Shown piece after piece: positions 28,003 through 37,165 of a DNA stretch of 64,000 bases. Positions within the stretch are counted from its first letter, which is position 1, and each line of letters begins with the position of its first letter. Where the stretch lies: NCBI RefSeq assembly GCF_013031355.1, contig NZ_WPZO01000005.1, forward strand, positions 248,001 through 312,000, given 5' to 3'. The stretch is from Ruegeria arenilitoris. Its GTDB lineage: Bacteria; Pseudomonadota; Alphaproteobacteria; Rhodobacterales; Rhodobacteraceae. The position numbers were made by a program, and so were the translations under genes. The notes below the pieces were generated by a model. The model did no database searches and was not told the DNA's origin. It worked only from the letters and a program-made list of their open reading frames with translations.

Positions 28003-29265
28003 TCAGCCGTTTTCCATTTGGTGGCGTAGTGCGGTCGAGACGATGTCCCGCCATTCTCCGGATTGCTGCATGATCGCCAGACCTTGGTTCAGCGTCTCAA
28101 GGATCGCTTCACCATCCGGATTATCTTTGTGGGTCATGACGTTAAGCGATTTGATCGCCGCGAGGTTGGGGTTTTCGATGATGCGGTGTTCGTATCCCAG
28201 CCGCCCGATTGCCTCGACGGCCAGATGGGCTTCGATTGCTACGATATCGGCCGTGCCTTCCATGACCGCGTGAAAGCAGTCATCCGGCGAGACGGGGCGC
28301 ATCAGAGTGATCGCGGGCTCGTAAAGGCCCACCGCGTCCATATGCGACAGCGACCAGCCCTCGGGGCGGCAGATCGTGGTGCCTGCGAAATCGGCATAGG
28401 TCAGGGTCTGTTCATAGCCCGAGCCTTCACGGGCAAAGAATGTATCCACAACCTCGTAGAACGGGTTCGAGAAGTTATAGGTTTCACACCGCGCGCGGTC
28501 CTTGTCGGACAGTGTTGCGGCCTCTTCGCAATTCGGGCGCGACCAGGGGAATGTGGCGTCAAAGGCCAGAGTCGGCATCAACAGGTCCAGATGCGAGGAC
28601 CAATCGTTGACGAACTGGATTTTGTAGCTTTGCTCGGGCGCGGCACGCAGCATCGCGGTTTCCACCAGATTGGTGTAAAGGCCACGATTGGGCAGGGCCT
28701 CGTCGGTGAAAGGTGCATAGTCGCCACCGGTGATCAGCAGCAGTTGGCGGTCCCGAATTTCCGGACGCTCACCCTCATCCGCGTTGCGGATCAGCGCGGC
28801 ACCCTCGGCACGGGCGGCTTCGATCTCTTTTTTGGCCTCGGCTTTGGCCGCGATCACGGCTTCTTCGCTGGCCTTTTTGGCTTCGGCTTCGGCCTCGGCA
28901 ACACGGGCTTCGGCATCGGCGATTGCCTTGGCGGCCCGCTTTTCGGCGGCCTTTACCAGTTCCGCCGCCATTTCAGCGGCCATCGCTTCGGCTTCGGTCT
29001 GCGGTGCAGTCGGGGCCCGCCCGATATCCTCAAGACAGGGCAGGGTCAGGACGTCGCCCACGCGGATGATGTTCGGGTTATTGCCGATCACGTCGCGGTT
29101 GGCGTCAAAGATGATACGGAAATCCTCGGTCGAATACACTTCGATCGTCAATTCGCGCAGGCTGTCGCCGCGTTGGATTTCGTAGGTCGAGCACGCCTCT
29201 TGCGCCGAGGCGGTACCGGCCGCGGCAGCTAGTGCCAGGCTGGAGATGAACAGATGAGGTTTCAT
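28003..29265 (-). CDS. LysM-domain periplasmic protein with coiled coil and solute-binding-like domain (copy 3)
   Basis: 420 aa. Signal peptide (about 1-21, ending GTASAQ), LysM (about 27-76: YEIQRGDSLRELTIEVYS), then an Ala/Glu/Lys-rich stretch (about 88-162) with heptad character that is absent from copies 1 and 2, and a solute-binding-like domain (LLITGGDYAPFTDEAL; TTICRPEGWSLSH; GTADIVAIEAHLAVEA). The coiled coil may oligomerise or span the periplasm. It is the first of the three LysM genes in transcription order and follows the PP2C gene by 22 bases, linking these periplasmic proteins to the phospho-signalling genes. Confidence 0.85.
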   Translation of the reverse strand: MKPHLFISSLALAAAAGTASAQEACSTYEIQRGDSLRELTIEVYSTEDFRIIFDANRDVIGNNPNIIRVGDVLTLPCLEDIGRAPTAPQTEAEAMAAEMAAELVKAAEKRAAKAIADAEARVAEAEAEAKKASEEAVIAAKAEAKKEIEAARAEGAALIRNADEGERPEIRDRQLLLITGGDYAPFTDEALPNRGLYTNLVETAMLRAAPEQSYKIQFVNDWSSHLDLLMPTLAFDATFPWSRPNCEEAATLSDKDRARCETYNFSNPFYEVVDTFFAREGSGYEQTLTYADFAGTTICRPEGWSLSHMDAVGLYEPAITLMRPVSPDDCFHAVMEGTADIVAIEAHLAVEAIGRLGYEHRIIENPNLAAIKSLNVMTHKDNPDGEAILETLNQGLAIMQQSGEWRDIVSTALRHQMENG

Positions 29266-29287
29266 GGGTCCTGTAGCTTTGCCTTGG

Positions 29288-30073
29288 TTAGTTTTTTGTA
29301 AGTTTCACAACGCCGATCGAGGCATTGTCCTGATCCGGATCGCCTTTGGCCCGAAGGGCCTGCCACAGCGCGTCGGCGATATCCTGTGCCCAGGCGTTCG
29401 AATTGCTTTGGACAATGGACTGAATTTCGGCGTCACTGAGGTATTGCAGCCCGTCACTGCCCAAGATCAGAACGTCCGATGCGGTCAGTTCCAGCGGCGT
29501 TTCGGGGCAATCGACCTTGGGGATTGCAGCCCCCATGATGACTGAAGTCAGCTGGTTTCGGTCGGGATGCGCCTGTGCTTCGGCCTCGGTCAGTTTGCCT
29601 TCGGTCACCTGCGCGTCGATTACCGGCGCCATCGAGTGATCTTCGTTGATCTGGTGCAGAACTCCGTCGCGGAACAGGTATAAGGGGCTGTCACCGATCG
29701 AGATCCAGGATGCGCGGTGACCAACCAACAGAAGTCCCAGCAGGGTCGACCCCATGTTGAACTTGTCGCCTTTGTCCTCGCAATGGGCCGCGATCAAGGC
29801 GTTGGCTTGCATGGCTGCCAGTGGCAGCGCGTCGGCCACTGCCGCTTCTGATAGCGGGGTATTCCCAAGCTCGGCGTCTAGGGACTCGCGCCAGGCTGCA
29901 ACAACGAGTTCCGAGGCAACCTCGCCCGCGGCGTGACCACCCATACCGTCCGCAATTACGACATAGCCTGCATCCGCTGCATCGAATGTGCGCGCGGCAA
30001 TCGCGTCTTCCTGCGTCTCGCGCTGACCCTGATCAAGGATCAGCGCAATATCATATGCCGGTTGCGCCAGCAT
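29288..30073 (-). CDS. PP2C-family Ser/Thr protein phosphatase
   Basis: Cytoplasmic metal-dependent phosphatase (261 aa). The metal-binding motifs are present: RETQEDA (about 18-24), ADGMGGHAAGE (about 41-51), SIGDSPLYL, LGSDGLQYL and the final QDNASIGVV. It is expected to reverse phosphorylation by the kinase two genes upstream. It is separated from the FHA gene by only 3 bases. Kinase, FHA and PP2C sets accompany type VI secretion in some bacteria, but no secretion genes are here. Confidence 0.92.
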   Translation of the reverse strand: MLAQPAYDIALILDQGQRETQEDAIAARTFDAADAGYVVIADGMGGHAAGEVASELVVAAWRESLDAELGNTPLSEAAVADALPLAAMQANALIAAHCEDKGDKFNMGSTLLGLLLVGHRASWISIGDSPLYLFRDGVLHQINEDHSMAPVIDAQVTEGKLTEAEAQAHPDRNQLTSVIMGAAIPKVDCPETPLELTASDVLILGSDGLQYLSDAEIQSIVQSNSNAWAQDIADALWQALRAKGDPDQDNASIGVVKLTKN

Positions 30074-30076
30074 CTA

Positions 30077-31099
30077 TCAGGCATCCCGCCAGTCAAAGCC
30101 GTCATCGCAGAAGGCGGCAAAGCGGATCGAGGTTTCGCTGATGCGGATCAGGTCGCCGCTGGACAGTGCGACGGTGCTGAGAACCGGCTTGCCGTTCAGG
30201 CGGACCAGATTGGCCTTGCCGCCATGACCCAGATAGCATTTGCGATCTTCGGGGTCATAGGCAATCACCGCATGGTTGCTGCGCGAGATACCGGTGTCGC
30301 CAAAGTCCAGCTGAATGGCCTGATCATCGTTGCGGCCAATCTGCATCAGGCCTTCTGTCAGCGTAATGCATGAACCCCGACCCGGGCCAGAGGTGACAAC
30401 CAGCCAGCCAACCGGGAAGGTCTCTTGCGCGGCTTCGGTCTTGGCAACCGGTTCCGAGGTTTCCATTAGGTCCTGAACATGGGTGTCTGCACGTTCGAAA
30501 CCTAGGAAGGTGGTCTTGACGCGGCCACGACGGTCATCCGCCGCAGGCGCTGCGATCGGCTGTTGCGGTTCCGGCTGAGCTTCTGGCGCGGGCTCGGCCT
30601 GCGCCACAGGTTCGGGTTGTGCCGCAGGTTCGGGCTGAGTCAGCTCAACGGTTTCGACGACCACTTCGGCAACCGACTCCTCCTGAGCGGGCTGTTCCGC
30701 GGCAACGTCTTCCTCGGTGGCGATGTGCAGGGTTACAACCGGCTCTTCCGCTTCGGATAGCTCTTCGGGTGCTTCGGGTGCTTCGGGCGCCTCGAAAATA
30801 TTGTCCTGGGTTTCCGCGACGACCGCGGCCACGATGACCTCGTCTTCAGCGTCGTCGGTCGCTTCTTCCGAAAACTCGGGCATCTCTTCTTCGGGGATCA
30901 GGTCATCGCTGTCCTCGTAGCTTTCCGAGGACATGTTGCCACCGCCCAATGCAGCGCGAAGCGCATTGAAATCTGCAATCGGCTGAGGCGCTTCAGCCTC
31001 TGGCGTGGCGGTCTCTTCCACCTCGGTTTCGGCTTCGGGTTCCTTGGCTTTTCCGGCACCTTCAAGCAGCCGGCTAAGAGGGCTTTTGTATTTGAACAT
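30077..31099 (-). CDS. FHA-domain protein with long acidic, proline-rich linker
   Basis: 340 aa starting at MFKYKSPLSRLL; AAAGG lies 9 bases upstream, and the longer upstream frame lacks such a site. After a short basic N-terminus comes about 190 residues of Glu/Ala/Pro-rich low complexity (including PEAPEAPEE and repeated QPEPVAQ-type units). The C-terminal ~100 residues form a forkhead-associated domain: MQIGRNDDQ, the phosphothreonine-binding SRSNHAVI and a final LSSGDLIRISET. The FHA domain should read threonine phosphorylation by the kinase upstream; PP2C follows. No membrane segment. Confidence 0.9.
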   Translation of the reverse strand: MFKYKSPLSRLLEGAGKAKEPEAETEVEETATPEAEAPQPIADFNALRAALGGGNMSSESYEDSDDLIPEEEMPEFSEEATDDAEDEVIVAAVVAETQDNIFEAPEAPEAPEELSEAEEPVVTLHIATEEDVAAEQPAQEESVAEVVVETVELTQPEPAAQPEPVAQAEPAPEAQPEPQQPIAAPAADDRRGRVKTTFLGFERADTHVQDLMETSEPVAKTEAAQETFPVGWLVVTSGPGRGSCITLTEGLMQIGRNDDQAIQLDFGDTGISRSNHAVIAYDPEDRKCYLGHGGKANLVRLNGKPVLSTVALSSGDLIRISETSIRFAAFCDDGFDWRDA

Positions 31100-31237
31100 G
31101 ATGTCGATACCTTTGCTTTCTTTCACAGAACCTGCGTCCTGCGGGCTGCTACTCGCCTCTGCGCGCATCGGCACAACGGCACTTTTGATCCGGAAACCAA
31201 ACCAAATTTTCTCTGCCGCGACGGGCCGGTCCCCGTC

Positions 31238-31265
31238 AGGGTGGCGGATTTCCGGGCGCCACCCT
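31238..31265 (-). other. Hairpin downstream of the kinase gene
   Basis: A 9-bp perfect inverted repeat (AGGGTGGCG / CGCCACCCT) in the 206-base gap between the kinase stop and the FHA start. A second short repeat (GACGGG / CCCGTC, about 31221-31237) follows on the minus strand. There is no T-run, so either a weak terminator/attenuator or an mRNA-end stabiliser. Confidence 0.4.
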
Positions 31266-31305
31266 CAGCTTTCACAACGCGGCAGATCACTTGCGACCGG
31301 TCAGA

Positions 31306-33432
31306 TTACTCCTGCGCCAACTGCATCACGGCGTCCGTCTGGGCACCATCGCGCAACACGGTCAGTCGGGCCTGCGACTGTTTTTCTGCAACCAACCCGT
31401 CCAGCATGGCATCCAGGCTTACCTGCCCGTCGATGGCCAACCCGGTCTGCGCTTCCGAGACCAGAACATCGCCCCGTTGCAAATCACCGGCAGCATCCGC
31501 AGGCACAGTGGTGACAACAGTTGTCCAGTTCTGACCATCCTCGTTGCGAACGGTAAAGCCGTAGCCGTTTTCCAGCCCGATGGCGCGGAAGGCAGGCAAG
31601 GCCAGCAACCCGTTCACAGCAAGGGTTTTGCCCAGCGGACGGTAACGGGCCGTCACGCGGATATAGCCATCGGGATCAATTGACAGATCGTCCAGAACCT
31701 GCGCGGCAAAGCTTGTGTTTTCACGGATGGGGTTCCCGTTCAGGGTATAAATCGCGTCACCACGTTTGACCCAGTCACCGATCACCGACATGTCCCGCGA
31801 AGGATCAACACCGGTCACGGCGATGATGCTGCCGGTCGATGCGCGACGTCTGGACGTCTGGAACGGAATTTCGACATCCCAATGCGAGAAGGCAACCTGT
31901 GTTTCTGCCGGGGATGCTGAAACGGCCGGGGCAGGTTCAGTTGTAACGGTCTCTGCCGGCTGGGCCTCTTCTGGTTCAGCCGATTGTGCCTGTGTCTGCT
32001 CGACAGGTGCCTGTGTTGGTTCTGCCGCAACCGGGGCCGGCTCAACCTGTTCCGACGCGGTTTCTGTGGTGGCGACCTGCTCGACAGGTTCTTGCGTTAC
32101 TGCCACCTGTTCTTCTGTTTCCTGAGCCGCAGGAGCTGATGCAACCGCGACGTCCTTTGCCGGTTCGGATTTGTCACCGGACATCAGGAAATACCCGCCC
32201 GCTGCCAGACCAACCGCGACGACAGCTGCACCGGCAATCAGTTTGCCACTGCCGCCCGATCCGCTTTTGACAACGGTATCAACCGCGACGGCGGCTTCTT
32301 CTTTGGGTGTGAACTTGGCGAGTTCATTTTCGTCTTTGTCTTCATTGCCCAGGGCAAGATCGGCATTTCCGGCCAGCAGGGCAGTGACCACAGCTTCGGC
32401 ATTTTCGCTTTCGGCTTTGATCCGGGCCTTTTCGGCCTCTTCATCCTTGCGGTCCATGCCCACGATGACCGAGACCGGGCGGTAGTCGAACGTATCGAAC
32501 ATGACGTCCGGGCCGCGGAACATGCGCAGCCAGTCCAGCGCGGTTTGCAAACGGTCGGTGACGTGCACCTCCATCGCCTTGTCGATCGCCTCAAGGAACC
32601 CTTCGGGATAGCCTTTGAACCGTCCGGCCAGCGGGGTGTAGGGGTCTTCCTGACTGTTGTTGAAGGCGTTCAGACGGGTCTGGCCGTCAATCGGGCGCTC
32701 GCCGCTGATGGCGTGATACAACGTGGCGGCCAGCACATAGAGGTCGCTGCTGGGGCCTTGATCGGCTCCGCGCACATAGAATTCATGGGGCGAGTAACCG
32801 TCCTTGATCACCCGCAGGGTCAACAACGCAGCGGATTGGTTCGCGGCCTGTTCGCGCGCGGCGCCAAAGTCGATCAGAACCGGCTCACCGTTTTCATTGA
32901 TCAGGATGTTGTCGGGTGAGATGTCCCGGTGCAACATGCCACTCTGGTGGATGAACGACACCGCCGACAGCATCTTCTCGGTGACCTGAACGATGAAATC
33001 CGAGCCGGTTTTGTTGTCGGCATTCTCGACATAATCCAGAAGATCGCAGCCCTTGATGAAGTCCATCGCGATATAGGCTGTGTCGTTGTCTTCGAACACC
33101 TGATGGACGTCGACGATATTGGGATGGACCAGACGCGCGTGGTTGCGCGCCTCTTGAATGAACAAGTCGATGATCGCGCGCAGATCGTTCTTGTGGTCTG
33201 GATCGGTTGCTTCAACCAAGTCACCGTTACGGTGGCATAGCGCACCCGGGAAGCACTCTTTGATTACTACCTCGCGGTCCAGACTGTTGCGGGCCAGATA
33301 GGTGATCCCGAAGCCGCCATTGCTGAGGTAACGCAGGATTTCATACTGCCCGTGCAACAGCTTTGCGCCGGGTTGAAGTCCTTCGATTTTCGGTTCGTCG
33401 TGCGATGCACCGACCGCCTGGTTGTGGCTCAT
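31306..33432 (-). CDS. Transmembrane Ser/Thr protein kinase with periplasmic PDZ-like region
   Basis: 708 aa. The N-terminal Hanks-type kinase domain (about 30-300) has the glycine-rich loop LSNGGFGITYLA, probable ATP-binding lysine K58 (VVIKE), catalytic HRD at 168-170 followed by SPDN, and DFG at 188-190. The activation region has GYSPHEFY. A single membrane helix is near 398-416 (GAAVVAVGLAAGGYFLM), followed by a Glu/Pro/Thr-rich stalk (420-525) and a C-terminal region of about 180 residues with PDZ-like elements (GDAIYTLNGNPI; LQRGDVLVSE). It should sense something outside the membrane and phosphorylate cytoplasmic partners, possibly the GTPases or FHA protein (inferred). Confidence 0.9.
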   Translation of the reverse strand: MSHNQAVGASHDEPKIEGLQPGAKLLHGQYEILRYLSNGGFGITYLARNSLDREVVIKECFPGALCHRNGDLVEATDPDHKNDLRAIIDLFIQEARNHARLVHPNIVDVHQVFEDNDTAYIAMDFIKGCDLLDYVENADNKTGSDFIVQVTEKMLSAVSFIHQSGMLHRDISPDNILINENGEPVLIDFGAAREQAANQSAALLTLRVIKDGYSPHEFYVRGADQGPSSDLYVLAATLYHAISGERPIDGQTRLNAFNNSQEDPYTPLAGRFKGYPEGFLEAIDKAMEVHVTDRLQTALDWLRMFRGPDVMFDTFDYRPVSVIVGMDRKDEEAEKARIKAESENAEAVVTALLAGNADLALGNEDKDENELAKFTPKEEAAVAVDTVVKSGSGGSGKLIAGAAVVAVGLAAGGYFLMSGDKSEPAKDVAVASAPAAQETEEQVAVTQEPVEQVATTETASEQVEPAPVAAEPTQAPVEQTQAQSAEPEEAQPAETVTTEPAPAVSASPAETQVAFSHWDVEIPFQTSRRRASTGSIIAVTGVDPSRDMSVIGDWVKRGDAIYTLNGNPIRENTSFAAQVLDDLSIDPDGYIRVTARYRPLGKTLAVNGLLALPAFRAIGLENGYGFTVRNEDGQNWTTVVTTVPADAAGDLQRGDVLVSEAQTGLAIDGQVSLDAMLDGLVAEKQSQARLTVLRDGAQTDAVMQLAQE

Positions 33433-33772
33433 TTCATTCCGCCCGTTACTAATCGTTTTGCGGTTTTCTTAACTGGGCTAAATCGCCCGCGAACTCACAA
33501 CCAAACACAACCGCAGGACACTTGAGACGGTTAGACGTTTCAAATTTGACTTTATTGGGGCCGCCTCATGGCTTCACTATGGATCGTTTTTTGGGAAACA
33601 CTACATATTGTAACTGATGGCATTTCGGCATCTAAATATTGAAAACTGTCTTGCACAAAATACAGACGGACCGACTCTTTGTCTCCGCTTGGTCAACGGA
33701 GTCGATGCGCTCGAGACCCGATTCCACGGGTCTCGAATCGCTGCGCCATGGCGCAATCTTAACGAGAAATTG
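33433..33772. other. Intergenic region with clustered inverted repeats between kinase and GTPase genes
   Basis: 340 bases with no convincing gene. The half nearest the kinase is AT-rich and probably holds the kinase promoter on the minus strand. The other half has three inverted repeats: CTCCG/CGGAG (about 33682-33702), a 10-bp perfect stem TCGAGACCCG / CGGGTCTCGA (33711-33736), and a 14-base perfect palindrome TGCGCCATGGCGCA (33742-33755). The stem has no T-run on the minus strand. Confidence 0.6.
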
Positions 33773-35059
33773 TCAGGTTCCGGTTTTCGGCTGTACCGAA
33801 TCCACTCGGCTGCCCGCCCAAGCCAGGTTGTCACTGAGCTGCGCGAGGATGCTGATCGCATCCTTCAGAGGGGCGTCACCGCTTTCGAATTGCAGCAACA
33901 ACAACAGGTCCGTGGCCTTTTCGAACTCGCCCGGTATCCAATCAGCCTTGGGGTCGATTTCTCCGCCTTGCTCAAGGCGCTCGGCGAAATCCTCGACGAT
34001 TTCCTGACACGAGTGCAAGAAGGCGGAAGGCTCGATATTGGACGATTCGCGCAGATCCGCGTAGATACTGGCAATTGCGGCCAACCAGTCCTCGAGGATC
34101 GGATTTTCCAGAGGGGGCAGGGCAGATTCCAATGCGGCATGTACGGACACGGCATCAGGTTGCTGCGTCTCGGTCTCGGGGCCGGTCAGTGTCTCCAGAA
34201 AGGGCAGAAAGTCCTGTTTCAGATCGGCGCGCGCGGACTCGAGATCGGCCAGACGACGGTCGGATGCGATCTGTAGTACCTGTTCAGCCAGATTCTGACC
34301 GCCGCAGTTTTCCCAGAGGGCGAAATCAGGTTCGGGCTCTTGCGCCATAGCGCGCACGGCCACCGGAGTACCGATCGGCACGACCGAGCGGAACAGATCG
34401 CCCTTTTCCTTGTTGAGCCGGGACACAACCCGGTCCAGCGCATCGCGGACCGGCGGCAGATCGGCATGGGTGACCGCCAACAGGCTGTTGGCGCGCAGCT
34501 CCTGCGGGACTTGTGACCAGAGATGTCGTTCAGTTTCGCGCCATGCGTTGGTGCCATTGGTGCACCAGATGGCGCAATCCACGAACTTCAGCAGATCGAG
34601 TGTTTCTTTATACGTATCGTCCAACGCGCCGGTTCCGGGCAGGTCAAACAGCGAGATTTCTTGCAAGGCAGGGGTGTTTAGCCCGACTGAGATGAAATCG
34701 GGCGCGTCCTCGGCTGCTTTTTCCAATGCGATGCCGGAATAGGTTTTGGGCTCTTTGTCCCACCAGCCGACGGTGGTTTCCGGTGTGTCGGAATAGGCGA
34801 CGATCACCAGTGGCAGTTTCAGGTGCTGCGGTCCGGTGGGCAGAATGTCTGCCCCTGCCAGCATGTTGGCGAGGCTGGATTTGCCAGCCCCGAATTCCCC
34901 GGCGAAACCGATATTGACCGCGTTCGACAGCCGCCCGGCATGGGCAAGTGCGCGTTCGCGCATCTCGTCCAGCGCCGTGTCGGTCGGCAGGTTTTCGGTC
35001 GCGGTCAGAAAGCGTTCAAGTTGTTTTACTTCCTGTTCGGTTCCGGGAAATTCGATCAT
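33773..35059 (-). CDS. Dynamin-like GTPase, small subunit-type (pair 1)
   Basis: 428 aa P-loop GTPase. G1 is GEFGAGKSS (about 54-62), G3 DLPG (139-142), and the G4-like THAD (197-200) replaces the usual N/TKxD. The segment IWCTNGTNAWRETERHLW is shared with the GTPase encoded at 38490-40223, so these two are paralogues. The C-terminal ~180 residues are helical and acidic with no membrane span visible. The start overlaps the larger GTPase gene by 4 bases (ATGA), so the two are translationally coupled and may form a complex. Role unknown; dynamin-like proteins remodel or tether membranes. Confidence 0.85.
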   Translation of the reverse strand: MIEFPGTEQEVKQLERFLTATENLPTDTALDEMRERALAHAGRLSNAVNIGFAGEFGAGKSSLANMLAGADILPTGPQHLKLPLVIVAYSDTPETTVGWWDKEPKTYSGIALEKAAEDAPDFISVGLNTPALQEISLFDLPGTGALDDTYKETLDLLKFVDCAIWCTNGTNAWRETERHLWSQVPQELRANSLLAVTHADLPPVRDALDRVVSRLNKEKGDLFRSVVPIGTPVAVRAMAQEPEPDFALWENCGGQNLAEQVLQIASDRRLADLESARADLKQDFLPFLETLTGPETETQQPDAVSVHAALESALPPLENPILEDWLAAIASIYADLRESSNIEPSAFLHSCQEIVEDFAERLEQGGEIDPKADWIPGEFEKATDLLLLLQFESGDAPLKDAISILAQLSDNLAWAGSRVDSVQPKTGT

Positions 35060-37098
35060 TCCGCAGCCTCTGCTAATCTCTTGTCGATGTCATCCGCGCC
35101 AAAGACGGCGCCCAGTTCTTCGGCGATATGCTGGGCGTGGTCAAAGGCTGCTTGCGCCTGGGCCCGCTCATTGGTTTCGCCGCTTCCGGCGCGATGTTCT
35201 AGATGCCCGGCCAGCAAGGCCAGATAGTGATCCAGAACCGTGTTCAGACGTTCCAGCAAATCGCTGCGCGCGGTGTCCACCAGATCATCGCCGATCATCT
35301 CGAATTCCTGCACAATCATGCGTTCGGCCCGGGCCACAACACTCTTGCGCGAAATCAGACGCGACAGCCAATTGACCCGCAGCTCGACCGTAATGCCACG
35401 GGTCAGCGCGGTGGTGTCGGGGCGGAACCACCGAACGGCACTGGTGTTCATCCGGTTGTCCGTCGGGTCCTGCCAGCCGGGCAGGGCGCGCAGAGCTGCA
35501 TTGCTTTGCATGTCGATCGTATACAACTCGCTCAGCATCCGTTGGCGCACGACCTGCGTGGCCCCCTGCACAAGTTCACGCATCCGATCCCGCAAGGGGG
35601 TGAAGTTCAGCTCGGTGTCACCGCCCTTGGCCAGCAACGGAGAATCCCCGTTCGGACCCCGCACCACGACCGATACCGCCTCGGCTACGGTGTCGTCCAT
35701 GACGCCGCGCAGATTGGCCAGAACGTCATCCATGTCATGGATGATCCCGGCCGTCTTTTCAGCGACGAGTGTACGCAATTCCGCCAGAGTCTTGTCGTTT
35801 TCACCCCCGTTTTCGGCGGTGGGAGTCGTTTCGTCTTCAATGGCGCGCAGATGTGCCCTGCTGCGCTCGACCTCGCCTTGCGCGAAGGTGTTGAGGTGTT
35901 GCCATGCCATCCGTAGCTGTTCGTTGCGCGGACCCTCGGTCAGGGCACCGGTGACATGGCGGCGCAGGTCTGGCAGACCTGAGGCGATCATCGCGGCAAA
36001 ACGCAGAACGCCTTCGCGGCTGATCGGGCCGGGCCCCTGTTTGATCTCTTCCACACCGTCCAGATATTGTTTCATCTGTGCCGGATGCGCCCGCAACCAG
36101 GCCAGAACCTCGTCATGGTTGATGCCGGTCTCATCACCGGTCAGGGCGTAATGCGCCCATTGTGCGCTGCCCATCAGCACGTCGATGTCCGAATTCCCAA
36201 GGGCCTTTTCCAAGCCTTCCATGACATCGGTCCGGACCTTGGCGGCATCTTCGGGGCCGCCGCCCAACTCATCGACGCGGTTGATGAAGACCACAATTTG
36301 GCCCAGCTCCAGTGCTTGCATCAGGCGGAACAGTTTCAGATCGGCCCGAGACAGGGCCTGATGCGCCGACAGAACCACCACAAAGAAATCGGATTCCTTG
36401 AGGTACTGGCGCGAGATTTCTTCACGGATCAAAAGCGGGTCGTTTACGCCGGGCGTGTCCGTCACCGTCAGCGGGAACGGGAAATGGCCGATGTCGAAAT
36501 AGACCTCGGCCTTACGGGTGATGTCGCTGTAGAGACCACGATCCGAGCCCGGATCGTGTTCCCCTGCTTCGGTGGGATCATCCCCGGCACATACATAGCG
36601 CGCCAGATCGTCCGAAGTCAGTTCGTCAAGGTCGTGATGCTGGCCCAGCAGGTGCTTGTAGCTTTCGCCCAGCCGCAGCTTGGCGCGGGTCTTCATAGCC
36701 TCGACCTGCTCTTCGATCATCTCGCGCTTATAGCTGTCCTCGTCATCAGGGAACATGTTGCGCAACTCTTCGCCTTCGGCGATCAGAGCCTGCCACTGGC
36801 GGTTGTCGAAGAAATGGAACTCGGCACCGGCGGTCCGCCCCGAAGGGTGGCCGAAATGCATGTCGGTGATCACCGTCGTCCAGGGATTCACGTCCGACGG
36901 CAGGTATTCGGCCTGACCGGTGAAGCCGTTGATCAAACGAGATTTGCCTGCCTTGATCTGCCCAACAAAGGCGATCGAAGGCTTCAGGTTTGCTAGATCG
37001 CTGACAATGCGAGAGATGAACTGGCGGGTCTCATCATTCGAGGTGCCGTTCATGTCTTCGGCAATACGGATTAACTCGCGACGATTATTTTCACTCAT
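35056..37098 (-). CDS. Dynamin-like GTPase, large subunit-type (pair 1)
   Basis: 680 aa. G1 GQIKAGKSR (46-54), G3 DTPGVND (214-220), G4 NRVDE (273-277). The switch-1 area LPSDVNPWTTVIT is nearly identical to that of the GTPase at 40232-42241, and RYVCAGDD is also shared, marking them as paralogues. A long helical region (about 390-480) follows the G domain. A basic/hydrophobic patch near the C-terminus (VNWLSRLISRKSVVARAE) could contact membrane. Coupled to the small GTPase gene downstream by an ATGA overlap. Confidence 0.88.
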   Translation of the reverse strand: MSENNRRELIRIAEDMNGTSNDETRQFISRIVSDLANLKPSIAFVGQIKAGKSRLINGFTGQAEYLPSDVNPWTTVITDMHFGHPSGRTAGAEFHFFDNRQWQALIAEGEELRNMFPDDEDSYKREMIEEQVEAMKTRAKLRLGESYKHLLGQHHDLDELTSDDLARYVCAGDDPTEAGEHDPGSDRGLYSDITRKAEVYFDIGHFPFPLTVTDTPGVNDPLLIREEISRQYLKESDFFVVVLSAHQALSRADLKLFRLMQALELGQIVVFINRVDELGGGPEDAAKVRTDVMEGLEKALGNSDIDVLMGSAQWAHYALTGDETGINHDEVLAWLRAHPAQMKQYLDGVEEIKQGPGPISREGVLRFAAMIASGLPDLRRHVTGALTEGPRNEQLRMAWQHLNTFAQGEVERSRAHLRAIEDETTPTAENGGENDKTLAELRTLVAEKTAGIIHDMDDVLANLRGVMDDTVAEAVSVVVRGPNGDSPLLAKGGDTELNFTPLRDRMRELVQGATQVVRQRMLSELYTIDMQSNAALRALPGWQDPTDNRMNTSAVRWFRPDTTALTRGITVELRVNWLSRLISRKSVVARAERMIVQEFEMIGDDLVDTARSDLLERLNTVLDHYLALLAGHLEHRAGSGETNERAQAQAAFDHAQHIAEELGAVFGADDIDKRLAEAAE

Positions 37099-37165
37099 AA
37101 ACCTTACCCTGGTAACTTGTAATCACGGATCGAATTCATCGAAAAATTGAACGAAAGGGGCGCAA

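Noticed and set aside
29288-33432. Type VI secretion regulatory module
   Set aside because: Kinase, FHA and PP2C are present but no sheath, tube, baseplate, ClpV or membrane-complex genes occur in the window, so the label would be misleading.
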